A stretch of 64,000 nucleotides of DNA from Burkholderia sp. USMB20 (GTDB lineage: Bacteria > Pseudomonadota > Gammaproteobacteria > Burkholderiales > Burkholderiaceae), in NCBI RefSeq assembly GCF_000949135.2, contig NZ_JTAN02000021.1, positions 310,001-374,000 of the forward strand. The letters run 5' to 3'. Each line of letters begins with the position of its first letter. The stretch's first letter is position 1. Made by a program: the position numbers and the translations under genes. This document shows, one piece after another, positions 8,359-17,255 of the stretch. The notes below the pieces were generated by a model. That model made no database searches. It worked only from the letters and a program-made list of their open reading frames with translations, and was not told the origin of the DNA.

Positions 8359-9168
8359 ATGACTGCATCCAATCAACCGGGCGGCGCGACGCCGTTCCGG
8401 ATCGAGCGCGCCGACGGCATCGCCGAACTGGTGATCGCTCATCCGCCCGTGAACGCGCTTGATGCGCAGGGCTGGCATGCACTCGCGCGCGCGCTCGACG
8501 CGCTCGGCGAGGACGACGACGTGCGCGTGATCGTCGTGCGCGGCGAAGGCCGCGGCTTCTGCGCGGGCGTCGACATCAAGGAACTCGCCGCGCATCCGGA
8601 GCGGATCGTGTCGGTCAACGCCGGCAACTACGAGACGTTCCGCGCGGTGCACCGCAACCCGAAGCCGGTGATCGCGGCCGTGCACGGTTTCGTGCTCGGC
8701 GGCGGGATCGGCATCTGCGGCGCGGCGGACATCGTCGTCGCGGCCGACTGCGCGCGCTTCGGCGTGCCGGAGATCGACCGCGGCGCGATGGGCGGCGGCG
8801 CGCATCTGCAACGACTGTTCGGCGTGCAGAAGGTGCGCGCGATGTACTTCACCGGCGACATGATCGACGCAGCCGAGGCGTATCGGCTCGGCGCGGTCGA
8901 GCAGGTGGTGACGCGCGATGCGTTGCGCGACGCGGCGCTCGCGATCGCCCGCAAGATCGCGGAGAAAAGCCCGGCGATGGTGCGGCTCGCGAAGGAGGCG
9001 CTGAACGGCGTCGAGGATGGCGATCTCGAAGACAAATACCGCTGGGAGCAGGGCTTCACGCTGCAGGCGTACATGACGAACGACTCGACGGAGGCGCGCG
9101 CCGCATTCGTCGAGAAGCGCGACGCGCGGTTCGACGCGCAGGCAGGCGTCGAGGAGGCACGCGCATGA
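8359..9168 (+). CDS. enoyl-CoA hydratase/isomerase family protein (ScdN-like)
   Basis: A 269-residue crotonase. The oxyanion-hole strands are GEGRGFCAGVDIKEL (near residues 60-74) and HGFVLGGGIGICGAADIV, and the second catalytic region reads FGVPEIDRGAMGGGAHL. It should hydrate or isomerise a CoA-thioester in the C/D-ring branch; which step cannot be decided. ATG 8359 is preferred over TTG 8353 because GGGAGG at 8345-8350 is then properly spaced. The stop overlaps the start of the following acyl-CoA dehydrogenase (ATGA). Comamonas steroid clusters also carry a crotonase (ScdN) at this step, which is the basis of the bracketed name. Confidence 0.85.
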   Translation: MTASNQPGGATPFRIERADGIAELVIAHPPVNALDAQGWHALARALDALGEDDDVRVIVVRGEGRGFCAGVDIKELAAHPERIVSVNAGNYETFRAVHRNPKPVIAAVHGFVLGGGIGICGAADIVVAADCARFGVPEIDRGAMGGGAHLQRLFGVQKVRAMYFTGDMIDAAEAYRLGAVEQVVTRDALRDAALAIARKIAEKSPAMVRLAKEALNGVEDGDLEDKYRWEQGFTLQAYMTNDSTEARAAFVEKRDARFDAQAGVEEARA

Positions 9169-10334
9169 ACCTGACCTATACGCCGCAACAGCAGGCGTTC
9201 CGCGCGGAAATCCGCGCATGGCTCGCCGCGCACGTGCCGCGCGAGCGGCTGCCGAGCTTCGATACCGAGGAAGGTTTCGCCGCGCACCGCGAATGGGAGC
9301 GCACGCTGCACTCGGGCCGCTGGAGCATGGTCACGTGGCCGCGCGAACTCGGCGGGCGCGGCTGCGACCTGATCGAGTGGCTGATTTTCGAGGAAGAGTA
9401 CTGGCGCGCCGACGCACCGATGCGCGTGAACCAGAACGGCATCTTCCTGCTCGGCCCGACGCTGATGGACTTCGGCACCGACGCGCAGAAGGCGCGCTTC
9501 CTGCCCGCGATGGCGGCCGGCGAGCACGTGTGGGCGCAGGGCTGGTCGGAGCCGAACGCGGGTTCGGACATGGCCGCGATCCGCACGACGGCGATCCGCA
9601 TCGGCGACGAATACGTGCTCAACGGCCAGAAGATCTGGTCGACCCGCGCGGTGTGGGCTGACTGGCTGTTCGGGCTGTTCCGCAGCGATCCCGAATCGTC
9701 GCGTCACCACGGGCTCACGTTCCTGATGGTGCCGCTGTCCGCGCCGGGCATCACGGTGCGGCCGATCCGCCAGCTGAACGGGCAGACGGGCTTCGCGGAG
9801 ATTTTCTTCGACGACGTGCGCGTGCCGGTCGAGAACCGCCTCGCGGCCGAAGGCGCGGGCTGGCAGGTCGCGATGGCGACGGCCGGCTTCGAGCGCGGGC
9901 TGATGCTGCGTTCGCCCGCGCGGTTCCAGCGCACCGCGCAAGCGTTGCGCGACCTGTATCTCGCGCACCGCGACAGCGCGGATCGCGACCCGACGCTGCG
10001 TGAACGCGTGGTCGCCGCGTGGATGGACGCGCAGGCGTACGCGCTGTCGACCTATGCGACCGCAAGCCGGCTGCTGAAGGGCGGCCACATCGGCGCGGAA
10101 TCGAGCACCAACAAGGTGTTCTGGTCGGAGCTGGACCTGCGGATGCACCAGACCGCGCTCGACATTCTCGGCGCGCACGGCGAGGTCGTCCCGCAGACGG
10201 CCGCGCAGCACGCGACGCTCGGCCATTGGCTCGACGGCTTCCTGTTCGCGCAGGCCGGCCCGATCTACGCGGGCACCAACGAGATCCAGCGCAACATCGT
10301 CGCCGAACGGATGCTCGGCATGCCGCGTGCGTGA
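9165..10334 (+). CDS. ipdE1: acyl-CoA dehydrogenase, IpdE1-like subunit
   Basis: A 389-residue FAD-dependent acyl-CoA dehydrogenase with the usual helical N-domain, beta middle domain (WAQGWSEPNAGSDMA, near residues 124-138) and helical C-domain. The C-terminal motif reads IYAGTNEIQRN. The glutamate that is the catalytic base in medium-chain enzymes (Y-E-G-T) is Ala here, as in one subunit of heteromeric steroid dehydrogenases. With the next gene it probably forms an alpha2beta2 enzyme like IpdE1-IpdE2, which oxidises a C/D-ring CoA thioester. It overlaps the preceding gene by four bases. The symbol is by analogy; alignment would be needed to separate it from other FadE types. Confidence 0.8.
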   Translation: MNLTYTPQQQAFRAEIRAWLAAHVPRERLPSFDTEEGFAAHREWERTLHSGRWSMVTWPRELGGRGCDLIEWLIFEEEYWRADAPMRVNQNGIFLLGPTLMDFGTDAQKARFLPAMAAGEHVWAQGWSEPNAGSDMAAIRTTAIRIGDEYVLNGQKIWSTRAVWADWLFGLFRSDPESSRHHGLTFLMVPLSAPGITVRPIRQLNGQTGFAEIFFDDVRVPVENRLAAEGAGWQVAMATAGFERGLMLRSPARFQRTAQALRDLYLAHRDSADRDPTLRERVVAAWMDAQAYALSTYATASRLLKGGHIGAESSTNKVFWSELDLRMHQTALDILGAHGEVVPQTAAQHATLGHWLDGFLFAQAGPIYAGTNEIQRNIVAERMLGMPRA

Positions 10335-10369
10335 GCGCGCCGGCGATTCCCTCACTGAACGGACATCGT

Positions 10370-11440
10370 ATGGATTTCGTATTCGATGAAGACCAGGAAG
10401 CGCTCGCGGACAGCGTGAAGCGCCTGCTGATGACCGAGATGACCCCGGAGCTGATCCGCGAGCTGTGGGCCACGCCGACCGGCCGCTCCGACGCGCTGTG
10501 GTCGCTGTTCGCGTCGCAGGGGCTGACCGCCGTGTCGGTGCCCGAAGCGCACGGCGGCCTCGGCCTGACCGAAGCGGAATGGGCGCTGCTCGCGCAGACC
10601 TACGGCTATTTCGGCAGCCCGGAGCCGCTGCTCGACACGGCGCTGGTATCGGCCGGCGTGCTCGCGCGGCTGCCCGCCAGCGGCTGGCGCGACGCGCTGC
10701 TGCGCGACATCGCCGAAGGGCGCGCGCGTGTCGCGTTCGTGCATCCGGTGAACCCGTATGCGGCCGACGTGCACGTCGCGCAGGCGCTGCTCTGCGAGCA
10801 CCGCGGCGAGCTGCACCGCGTCGATCCCGCGCAGTGCGCGTGGCGCGCGGTCGACAGCGTCGACCCGTCGCGGCGCCTGTTCACGCTTGACTGGGAACCG
10901 TCGGCGGCCACGCGCATCGCGGGCGCCGACGAAGCCGCGCCGCTGCTCGACCGCGCGCTCGACCACGGCGCGTTCGCGGTGGCCGCGCAATTGCTCGGCC
11001 TCACGCAACGCGTGCTCGACGTCGCGATCGACTACAGCGCGCAGCGCAAGCAGTTCGGCAAGGCGATCGGTTCGTACCAGGCGCTCAAGCACCTGCTCGC
11101 CGACGTCGCGATCCGCTACGAGTTCGCGCGGCCGGTGGTCGCGCGCGCGGCTCAAGCGATCGCCGACGATCACCCGCAGCGCGCGGTGCTGGTGTCGCAC
11201 GCGAAGCTCGCGGCGAGCGCCGCCGCGCAGCTGGCCGCGCGCCACACGATGCAGGTTCACGGTGCGATCGGCTACACGTGGGAGCTCGACCTGCAGATCT
11301 TCATGAAGCGGATCTGGGCGCTCTCCGGCAGCTGGGGCGACACCGCGTTCCACAAGGCCCGCGTGGCCGACGCGATCCTCGGCGACGCATTGCCGATCGG
11401 CCCCGCGCAGACCTTCGACTTCGAGGAAACCAATCAATGA
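10370..11440 (+). CDS. ipdE2: acyl-CoA dehydrogenase, IpdE2-like subunit
   Basis: A 356-residue acyl-CoA dehydrogenase of the shorter, divergent type found as the second subunit of heteromeric steroid enzymes. It starts MDFVFDEDQEALADSVKRL and carries the C-domain motif YSAQRKQFGKAIGSYQALKHLLAD, followed by HGAIGYTWELDLQIFMKR. It lies 35 bases after its presumed partner and overlaps the thiolase gene by four bases, which supports a shared complex. The active-site base would have to come from this subunit, since the partner has Ala at the usual position. Substrate is inferred from context only. Confidence 0.8.
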   Translation: MDFVFDEDQEALADSVKRLLMTEMTPELIRELWATPTGRSDALWSLFASQGLTAVSVPEAHGGLGLTEAEWALLAQTYGYFGSPEPLLDTALVSAGVLARLPASGWRDALLRDIAEGRARVAFVHPVNPYAADVHVAQALLCEHRGELHRVDPAQCAWRAVDSVDPSRRLFTLDWEPSAATRIAGADEAAPLLDRALDHGAFAVAAQLLGLTQRVLDVAIDYSAQRKQFGKAIGSYQALKHLLADVAIRYEFARPVVARAAQAIADDHPQRAVLVSHAKLAASAAAQLAARHTMQVHGAIGYTWELDLQIFMKRIWALSGSWGDTAFHKARVADAILGDALPIGPAQTFDFEETNQ

Positions 11441-12588
11441 AACAAGCCTATATCGTCGACGCGCTGCGCACGCCGACCGGCCGCCGCAAGGGCGGGCTCG
11501 CGCACGTGCACGCGGCGGACCTCGGCGGCTTCGTGCTGAAGACGCTCGTCGAACGCAACGCGATTCCGGCCGACGAATACGACGACGTGGTGTTCGGCTG
11601 CGTCGACACGATCGGCCCGCTCGCGGGCAACATCGCGCGCACCTGCTGGCTCGCGGCCGGGTTGCCGCTGCAGGTGCCGGGCGTGACGGTCGATCGCCAG
11701 TGCGGCTCGTCGCAGCAGGCCGTGCACTTCGCCGCGCAGGCCGTGATGAGCGGTGTGCAGGACGTGGTGGTTGCGGGCGGCGTGCAGACGATGACGCAGA
11801 TCCCGATCTCGTCCGCGATGACGAGCGCGGTGTCGCTGGGCTTCAACGACCCGTTCTCGGGCAGCACCGGCTGGCGCGCGCGTTTCGGCGACGCGCCGGT
11901 ATCGCAGTTCGTCGCCGCGCAAAGGATCGCCGATCACTGGAACCTGTCGCGCGACGCGATGGAACGCTATGCGCTGGAGAGCCATCGCCGTGCGGTGGCG
12001 GCGATCGAGGCCGGCCATTTCAAGCGGGAAATCGTGCCGCTCGAAGGCGTGCAGCACGATGAAACGCCGCGCCCCGACACGTCGCTCGACAAGATGGCGA
12101 CGCTTGAACCGCTGATGCCGGGCGGCTCGCTGACGGCCGCCGTCGCGAGCCAGACCTGCGATGCGGCCGCGGCGCTCTTGATCGTGTCCGAAGATGCCTT
12201 GAAGCGCTACGGCCTCACGCCGCGCGCGCGCATTCATCACCTGAGCGTGCTCGGCGACGATCCGCTGTGGATGCTCACCGCGCCGATCCCGGCGACCAAG
12301 GCCGCGCTGAAGAAGAGCGGGCTCGACTGGGCGCAGATCGACGTCGTCGAGATGAACGAGGCGTTCGCGTCGGTCGCGCAGGCCTGGCTTGCCGACACGC
12401 GCTTCCCGCACGAAAAGACCAACCCGAACGGCGGCGGCATCGCGCTCGGCCATCCGCTCGGCGCGACCGGCGCGCGGCTGATGACGACGCTGCTGCACGA
12501 ACTGGAACGCACCGGCGGACGTTACGGGATGCAGACGATGTGTGAAGGCGGTGGTCTCGCGAACGTCACGATCATCGAGCGCCTGTGA
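11437..12588 (+). CDS. fadA6: FadA6-like thiolase of ring C/D degradation
   Basis: A 383-residue thiolase. The nucleophilic cysteine is C89 in VDRQCGSSQQA; the second-half catalytic residues lie in GHPLGATGAR (His) and MCEGGGLANV (Cys). The stretches QCGSSQQA and AGGVQTMTQIPISSAMT closely match what I recall of mycobacterial FadA6, which cleaves a 3-oxo-CoA formed late in steroid ring degradation. It starts inside the stop codon of the ipdE2-like gene (ATGA), so it is co-translated with the dehydrogenase pair. The assignment to FadA6 rather than FadA5 is fairly strong because a second thiolase with a different motif lies at 17.3 kb. Confidence 0.85.
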   Translation: MKQAYIVDALRTPTGRRKGGLAHVHAADLGGFVLKTLVERNAIPADEYDDVVFGCVDTIGPLAGNIARTCWLAAGLPLQVPGVTVDRQCGSSQQAVHFAAQAVMSGVQDVVVAGGVQTMTQIPISSAMTSAVSLGFNDPFSGSTGWRARFGDAPVSQFVAAQRIADHWNLSRDAMERYALESHRRAVAAIEAGHFKREIVPLEGVQHDETPRPDTSLDKMATLEPLMPGGSLTAAVASQTCDAAAALLIVSEDALKRYGLTPRARIHHLSVLGDDPLWMLTAPIPATKAALKKSGLDWAQIDVVEMNEAFASVAQAWLADTRFPHEKTNPNGGGIALGHPLGATGARLMTTLLHELERTGGRYGMQTMCEGGGLANVTIIERL

Positions 12589-12629
12589 GCGCGTCACTTT
12601 CACGATCTCTCGATCCAGGAGGCACCAGC

Positions 12630-13508
12630 ATGGGAATCTGTAACGGACGCACCGTCATCATCACCGGCGCCGGCGGCGGGCTCGGGCGCGAGTACGCGCT
12701 CGCGTTCGCGGCGGAAGGCGCGGCGGTCGTCGTCAACGACATCCGGCACGAGGCCGCGCAGGCCGTGTGCGACGAGATCGCACGACGCGGCGGCCGCGCG
12801 CTTGCGAATTCCGACGACATCACCAGGATCGACACCGCGCAGCGGATCGTCGACGCCGCACGTGAAGCATTCGGCGACGTGCACGTGCTGGTCAACAACG
12901 CAGGCATCTGCCGCGACAAGATGTTCACCAGCATGACCGAAACCGACTGGGACGACGTGATGCGCGTACACCTGCGCGGCCACTTCTGCCTGTCGAGCGT
13001 GCTGGCGCGTGTATGGCGCGACGCCGCGAAGGCCGGCCATCCGGTCGACGCGCGCATCGTCAACACGAGCTCCGGCGCCGGGCTGCAAGGCTCGATCGGC
13101 CAGTCGAACTACGGCGCGGCGAAGGCCGGCATCGCGGCGCTCACGCTGATGCAGGCGGTCGAACTGCAGCGCTACGGCGTGCGCGTGAACGCGCTCGCGC
13201 CGGCCGCGCGCACGTCGATGACCGAAGGCGTGTTCGCCGACATGATGAAGAAGCCCGAGGACGGCGGCTTCGACTATTTCGATCCGGCCAACGTCGCGCC
13301 GCTCGTCGTGTGGCTCGGCAGCGCGCTGTCGGCCGACGTGACGGGCCAGGTGTTCGAGGTCGCGGGCGGGATGATCGCGGTGGCCGAAGGCTGGCGCACC
13401 GGCCCGAGCGTCGACCGCGGCGCGCGCTGGGCGCCGGCCGAGGTCGGCCCGGCGGTCGCGCGGCTGCTGGCCGATGCGCGGCCCGCGCAGCGCGTGTACG
13501 GGAGCTGA
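12630..13508 (+). CDS. SDR dehydrogenase, 17-beta-HSD type 4-like
   Basis: A 292-residue classical SDR. The cofactor motif is ITGAGGGLGREYALAF, typical of the dehydrogenase domain of peroxisomal multifunctional enzyme type 2. The catalytic set is in NTSSGAGLQGS (Ser) and NYGAAKAG (Tyr, Lys). Relatives act as 3-hydroxyacyl-CoA dehydrogenases on side-chain or ring intermediates. A strong AGGAGG at 12617-12622 precedes the ATG. It lies between the fadA6 gene and a second acyl-CoA dehydrogenase pair. The C-terminus after the SDR core is somewhat extended (AEGWRTGPSVDRGARW onwards), as is usual in this subgroup. Confidence 0.8.
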   Translation: MGICNGRTVIITGAGGGLGREYALAFAAEGAAVVVNDIRHEAAQAVCDEIARRGGRALANSDDITRIDTAQRIVDAAREAFGDVHVLVNNAGICRDKMFTSMTETDWDDVMRVHLRGHFCLSSVLARVWRDAAKAGHPVDARIVNTSSGAGLQGSIGQSNYGAAKAGIAALTLMQAVELQRYGVRVNALAPAARTSMTEGVFADMMKKPEDGGFDYFDPANVAPLVVWLGSALSADVTGQVFEVAGGMIAVAEGWRTGPSVDRGARWAPAEVGPAVARLLADARPAQRVYGS

Positions 13509-13510
13509 CG

Positions 13511-14755
13511 ATGGATCTGGCGCTCACCGACGAACAGGCGATGATCCGCGACGCGGCAGCCGACGTGCTCGCCGAGCGCAGCGCGTCGGCCGACGTGCGC
13601 CGCGCGATCGAGCAAGCGGCCGGCCGCGACGACGCGCTGTGGGCCGCGCTCGCGGGCGAGCTGGGCTGGAACGCGCTGGCGCTGCCGGAGGCGGCGGGCG
13701 GGATGGGGCTCGGCGCGGTCGAACAGACGCTGTTGATGGAGCAGCTTGGGCGGCGCGTCGCGTGCGTGCCGTATTTTTCGACCGCGTGCCTGGCGGCCAC
13801 TGCGCTGGCCGGCTGCGATACGCCGGGCGCGACCGGCTGGCTCGCGAAGCTGGCCGAAGGCGCGTGCAGCGCGACGCTGGCATTGCCGCTCGAGCTTCCG
13901 GCCGGCGCGGGTCAACTGCCGGTCGTCGCGGAAGAAGCGGCGGGCGGTTACGCGCTGTCCGGAACGATCGAGCAGGTGATCGACGGTGCGCGCGCCGACC
14001 TGCTGATGATCCCGGCACGGATCGCGAACGAAGGGCAGGCGATCGGGGTGTTCGCGATCGACGTCGCGAAGGTGTCGGGCCTGTGCGTCACGCCGCTCGA
14101 CACGCTCGACGCGACGCGGCCGATCGCGCGCGTCGTGCTCGACGAGGCCCGGGTGAGCCGCGACGCGGTGTTCGCGAGCGGCGCCGCTGCCGCGACGTTG
14201 CTCGAACGCACCGCATGGTTCGCAGCGCTCGCGCTGGCCGCCGAACAACTCGGTGGCGCACAGCAATGCCTCGATCTCACGCTCGACTACACCGGCCAGC
14301 GCGTGCAGTTCGGCCGCGCGATCGCATCGTTCCAGGCCGTCAAGCACCGCTGCGCGCAGATGATGGTGCTGATCGAATCCGCGCGCTCGGCCGTGCTCGG
14401 CGCCGCCCACGCGTGGGACGCGGAAGCCGGCAGCGGCACGCCCGGCGCTGCGCTGCGCGCCGACGTCGCGGCCGCAAAAGCCGCCGCCAACGATGCGTAT
14501 GCGTTCTGCGCACAGGAGGCGATCCAGCTGCACGGCGGCGTCGGCTTCACGTGGGAATACGACCCGCATCTTTATTTCAAGCGCGCGCAGGCGTCGGGCG
14601 CGCAGTTCGGCAGCACGCCGCAACTGCTCGAATGGATCGCCAGCCAGGCGATCGACGGCGGCGCGTCGCAGCACGACGCGGTGCTCGCGTCGTCGTCGCC
14701 GTCGGCTTCGATCGCCACGCGTCCGTCCGCCGCGCGCACCGGAGCCCTTCAATGA
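13511..14755 (+). CDS. acyl-CoA dehydrogenase, small-type subunit of pair 2
   Basis: A 414-residue acyl-CoA dehydrogenase-family protein beginning MDLALTDEQAMIRDAAADVL. The C-domain carries YTGQRVQFGRAIASFQAVKHRCAQM and then HGGVGFTWEYDPHLYFKRA, the pattern of the divergent partner in heteromeric steroid dehydrogenases (FadE28/FadE29-like sets). The C-terminal 35 residues are low-complexity, rich in Ser and Ala. It starts two bases after the SDR stop and overlaps the next dehydrogenase by four bases. With a thiolase and a MaoC hydratase nearby, a side-chain beta-oxidation role is likely but not proved. Confidence 0.8.
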   Translation: MDLALTDEQAMIRDAAADVLAERSASADVRRAIEQAAGRDDALWAALAGELGWNALALPEAAGGMGLGAVEQTLLMEQLGRRVACVPYFSTACLAATALAGCDTPGATGWLAKLAEGACSATLALPLELPAGAGQLPVVAEEAAGGYALSGTIEQVIDGARADLLMIPARIANEGQAIGVFAIDVAKVSGLCVTPLDTLDATRPIARVVLDEARVSRDAVFASGAAAATLLERTAWFAALALAAEQLGGAQQCLDLTLDYTGQRVQFGRAIASFQAVKHRCAQMMVLIESARSAVLGAAHAWDAEAGSGTPGAALRADVAAAKAAANDAYAFCAQEAIQLHGGVGFTWEYDPHLYFKRAQASGAQFGSTPQLLEWIASQAIDGGASQHDAVLASSSPSASIATRPSAARTGALQ

Positions 14756-15951
14756 ACAGCGAAACGCGCGAACAGCAATTGCGGCACGAAGTCGCCGACT
14801 GGGTGCAGTCGCACCTGACCGGCGAATTCGCGTGCCTGAAGTACCGCGGCGGCCCCGGCGACGAGGAAGCGTTTCCCGAACTGCGCAAGGCGTGGGAACG
14901 GGAACTCGCGCAGGGCGGCTGGACCGGCCTCGGCTGGCCGACCGACGCGGGCGGCCGCGGCTTTTCGGTCGCCGAGCAGGTGATCTTCCACGAGGAATAC
15001 GCGCGCGCCGGTGGCCCCGGGCGGATGGGGCACATCGGCGAAGGGCTGCTCGGCCCGACGCTCGTCGCGTGCGGCACCGACGACCAGCGCGCGCGTTTCC
15101 TGCCCGGAATTCTCGCCGGCACGCAGTTCTGGTGCCAGGGTTACTCGGAGCCGGGCGCGGGTTCGGACCTCGCGAACGTGCGCACACGCGCCGAGCAGGA
15201 CGCCGACGGTACCTGGCGCGTGCACGGCCAGAAGGTGTGGACGTCGCTCGCGCACGACTCCGACTGGATCTTCGTGCTCGCGCGCACCGATCCGGCGTCG
15301 AAGGGCAACAAGGGGCTGTCGTTCCTGCTGATGCCGCTCGACCAGCCGGGCATCGAGATTCGCCCGATCAAACAGCTCAACGGCGGCGCCGAATTCAACG
15401 AAGTGTTCTTCGACGGTGCGCGCGCGGAAGCTCGCGATCTCGTCGGCGCGCCGGGCGACGGCTGGCGGATCGCGATGACGCTGCTCGGCTTCGAGCGCGG
15501 CATGTCGACGCTCGGCCAGCAGATGCAATTCGTCCGCGAACTCGAATGGGTGATCGACGCCGCGCGCGAATCTGGCGCCGATCGCGACCCGGTGCTGCGT
15601 CAGCGGATCGGCCGCGCATGGGCCGGGCTGCGCGTGATGCGCTACAACGCGCTGCGGATGCTGTCGGGCGCGGACGACGCGAACGGCGCCACCGCGCCGC
15701 TGCGCCGCGAGGCGCTGATCTACAAGTATTTCTGGTCGAACTGGCACCGCGACCTCGGCCAGCTCGCGATGGATGCGCTCGGGCCGCGCGCGAACGTGAT
15801 CGATCCGGCCGACGAGAAGCTCACCCATCTGCAGCGCGTGTTCCTGTTCTCCCGTGCGGACACGATCTACGCCGGTACCAACGAAATCCAGCTGAACATC
15901 ATGGCCGAGCGCGGGCTCGGCATGCCCAGGGAACCGCGAGGAAACGCATGA
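14752..15951 (+). CDS. acyl-CoA dehydrogenase, large-type subunit of pair 2
   Basis: A 399-residue acyl-CoA dehydrogenase. The middle domain has WCQGYSEPGAGSDLANVRTRA, and the C-terminus reads TIYAGTNEIQLNIMAERGLGMP. As in the first pair, the usual catalytic glutamate before Gly-Thr is Ala, so activity probably depends on the partner encoded just upstream. The pair likely forms a heterotetramer acting on a steroid side-chain or ring CoA thioester. The start lies inside the stop codon of the partner (ATGA), and the stop overlaps the ipdF start the same way. Confidence 0.8.
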   Translation: MNSETREQQLRHEVADWVQSHLTGEFACLKYRGGPGDEEAFPELRKAWERELAQGGWTGLGWPTDAGGRGFSVAEQVIFHEEYARAGGPGRMGHIGEGLLGPTLVACGTDDQRARFLPGILAGTQFWCQGYSEPGAGSDLANVRTRAEQDADGTWRVHGQKVWTSLAHDSDWIFVLARTDPASKGNKGLSFLLMPLDQPGIEIRPIKQLNGGAEFNEVFFDGARAEARDLVGAPGDGWRIAMTLLGFERGMSTLGQQMQFVRELEWVIDAARESGADRDPVLRQRIGRAWAGLRVMRYNALRMLSGADDANGATAPLRREALIYKYFWSNWHRDLGQLAMDALGPRANVIDPADEKLTHLQRVFLFSRADTIYAGTNEIQLNIMAERGLGMPREPRGNA

Positions 15952-16748
15952 CCGAACCCCAGATCCAGAAAGCGCCGGCGTACGTGCCGGGCCACCAGCT
16001 GCTCGCCGGCAAATCGGTGCTGATCACGGCCGCCGCCGGCGCCGGCATTGGCTTCGCGGCCGCGCGCCGCTGCGCGGAGGAAGGCTGTCGCGCGCTGTTC
16101 ATCTCCGACATCCACGAGAAACGCCTCGAACAAGCGGTGGAGACGCTGCGCGCCGAAACGGGGCTGCAGCAGATCTACGGCCGCCTGTGCAACGTCGCGG
16201 TCGAGGACGACGTGCAGGCGCTCGTCGCGGAAGCCCAGGACAAGCTCGACGGCGTCGACGTACTGATCAACAACGCCGGGCTCGGCGGCGCGAAACGCAT
16301 CGTCGAAATGGACGATGCCGAATGGTCGCGGGTGATCGACATTAGCCTGACCGGGACGTTCCGGATGACGCGCGCGATGCTGCCGCACATGCAGGCCCGC
16401 GGCCGCGGCGCGATCGTCAACAACGCATCGGTGCTCGGCTGGCGTGCGCAGGCGGAACAGGCGCACTACGCGGCGGCGAAGGCGGGCGTGATGGCGCTCA
16501 CGCGCTGCGCGGCGCTCGAGGCGTCGCCTTACGGGGTGCGCATCAACGCGGTCGCGCCGAGCATCGCGATGCACGATTTTCTGAAGAAGTCGGCCCCGGC
16601 CGACCTGCTGAATCAACTGGCGTCGCGCGAAGCCTTCGGGCGCGCCGCCGAAGTCTGGGAGGTCGCGAACGTGATGGTGTTCCTTGCAAGCGATTACGCG
16701 TCGTACATGACGGGCGAAGTGCTGTCGGTCAGCAGCCAGCACGCATGA
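15948..16748 (+). CDS. ipdF: IpdF-like SDR, 5-oxo-HIP-CoA reductase
   Basis: A 266-residue SDR. The nucleotide motif is unusual (ITAAAGAGIG, residues 26-35) and the catalytic residues are S161, Y174 and K178 in NNASVLGWRAQ and HYAAAKAGVMALTRC. These stretches, and the C-terminal EAFGRAAEVWEVAN and SYMTGEVLSVSSQH, match what I recall of mycobacterial IpdF very closely. That enzyme reduces the 5-keto group of the HIP-CoA intermediate early in C/D-ring degradation. Both ends overlap neighbours by four bases. This is one of the clearest markers that the operon degrades steroids rather than simple aromatics. Confidence 0.88.
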   Translation: MTEPQIQKAPAYVPGHQLLAGKSVLITAAAGAGIGFAAARRCAEEGCRALFISDIHEKRLEQAVETLRAETGLQQIYGRLCNVAVEDDVQALVAEAQDKLDGVDVLINNAGLGGAKRIVEMDDAEWSRVIDISLTGTFRMTRAMLPHMQARGRGAIVNNASVLGWRAQAEQAHYAAAKAGVMALTRCAALEASPYGVRINAVAPSIAMHDFLKKSAPADLLNQLASREAFGRAAEVWEVANVMVFLASDYASYMTGEVLSVSSQHA

Positions 16749-17233
16749 TGAGCGCGACCCTCGACCCCGTGCGCGCGACGCCCCGCGTGTTCGCGCATCC
16801 CGGCGAACTCGCGGCGGCCGTCGGCGACACGCTCGGCGCGAGCGCCTGGCTCGCGATCGACCAGATCCGCATCGACGGCTTCGCCGACGCGACGGGCGAT
16901 CACCAGTGGGTACACGTCGACCCGGTGCGCGCGAAGGACGGCCCGTTCGGCGCGTGCATCGCGCACGGCTACCTGACGCTGTCGCTCGTCAATTATTTTC
17001 TGCCGCAGATCGTGCGCATCGACGGCGCGCGGCTCGGCGTCAACTACGGCTGCGACAAGATCCGCTTCCCGGCGCCGGTGAAGGTCGGCGCGCGCGTGCG
17101 CGGCGTCGGCGAACTGCTGCGCGTCGAGCCGCTCGACGGCGGCGTGCAGGCGTGGGTCCGCGTGACCGTCGAGATCGAAGGCGAGGCCAAGCCCGGCTGC
17201 GTCGCCGACACGATCAGCCGCTACTACTTCTAG
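16745..17233 (+). CDS. MaoC-type enoyl-CoA hydratase
   Basis: A 162-residue hot-dog-fold protein with the MaoC/R-hydratase active-site pair D52 and H57 in [14 protein letters not shown]. The following helix region ([15 protein letters not shown]) is also typical of the family. It should add water to a 2-enoyl-CoA in side-chain or ring beta-oxidation. Two consecutive ATGs at 16745 and 16748 are possible starts; the first overlaps the ipdF stop. A thiolase gene follows 22 bases later. Confidence 0.85.
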   Translation: MMSATLDPVRATPRVFAHPGELAAAVGDTLGASAWLAIDQIRIDGFADATGDHQWVHVDPVRAKDGPFGACIAHGYLTLSLVNYFLPQIVRIDGARLGVNYGCDKIRFPAPVKVGARVRGVGELLRVEPLDGGVQAWVRVTVEIEGEAKPGCVADTISRYYF

Positions 17234-17255
17234 TTTCGATTCAGAGAGCCAGCTC

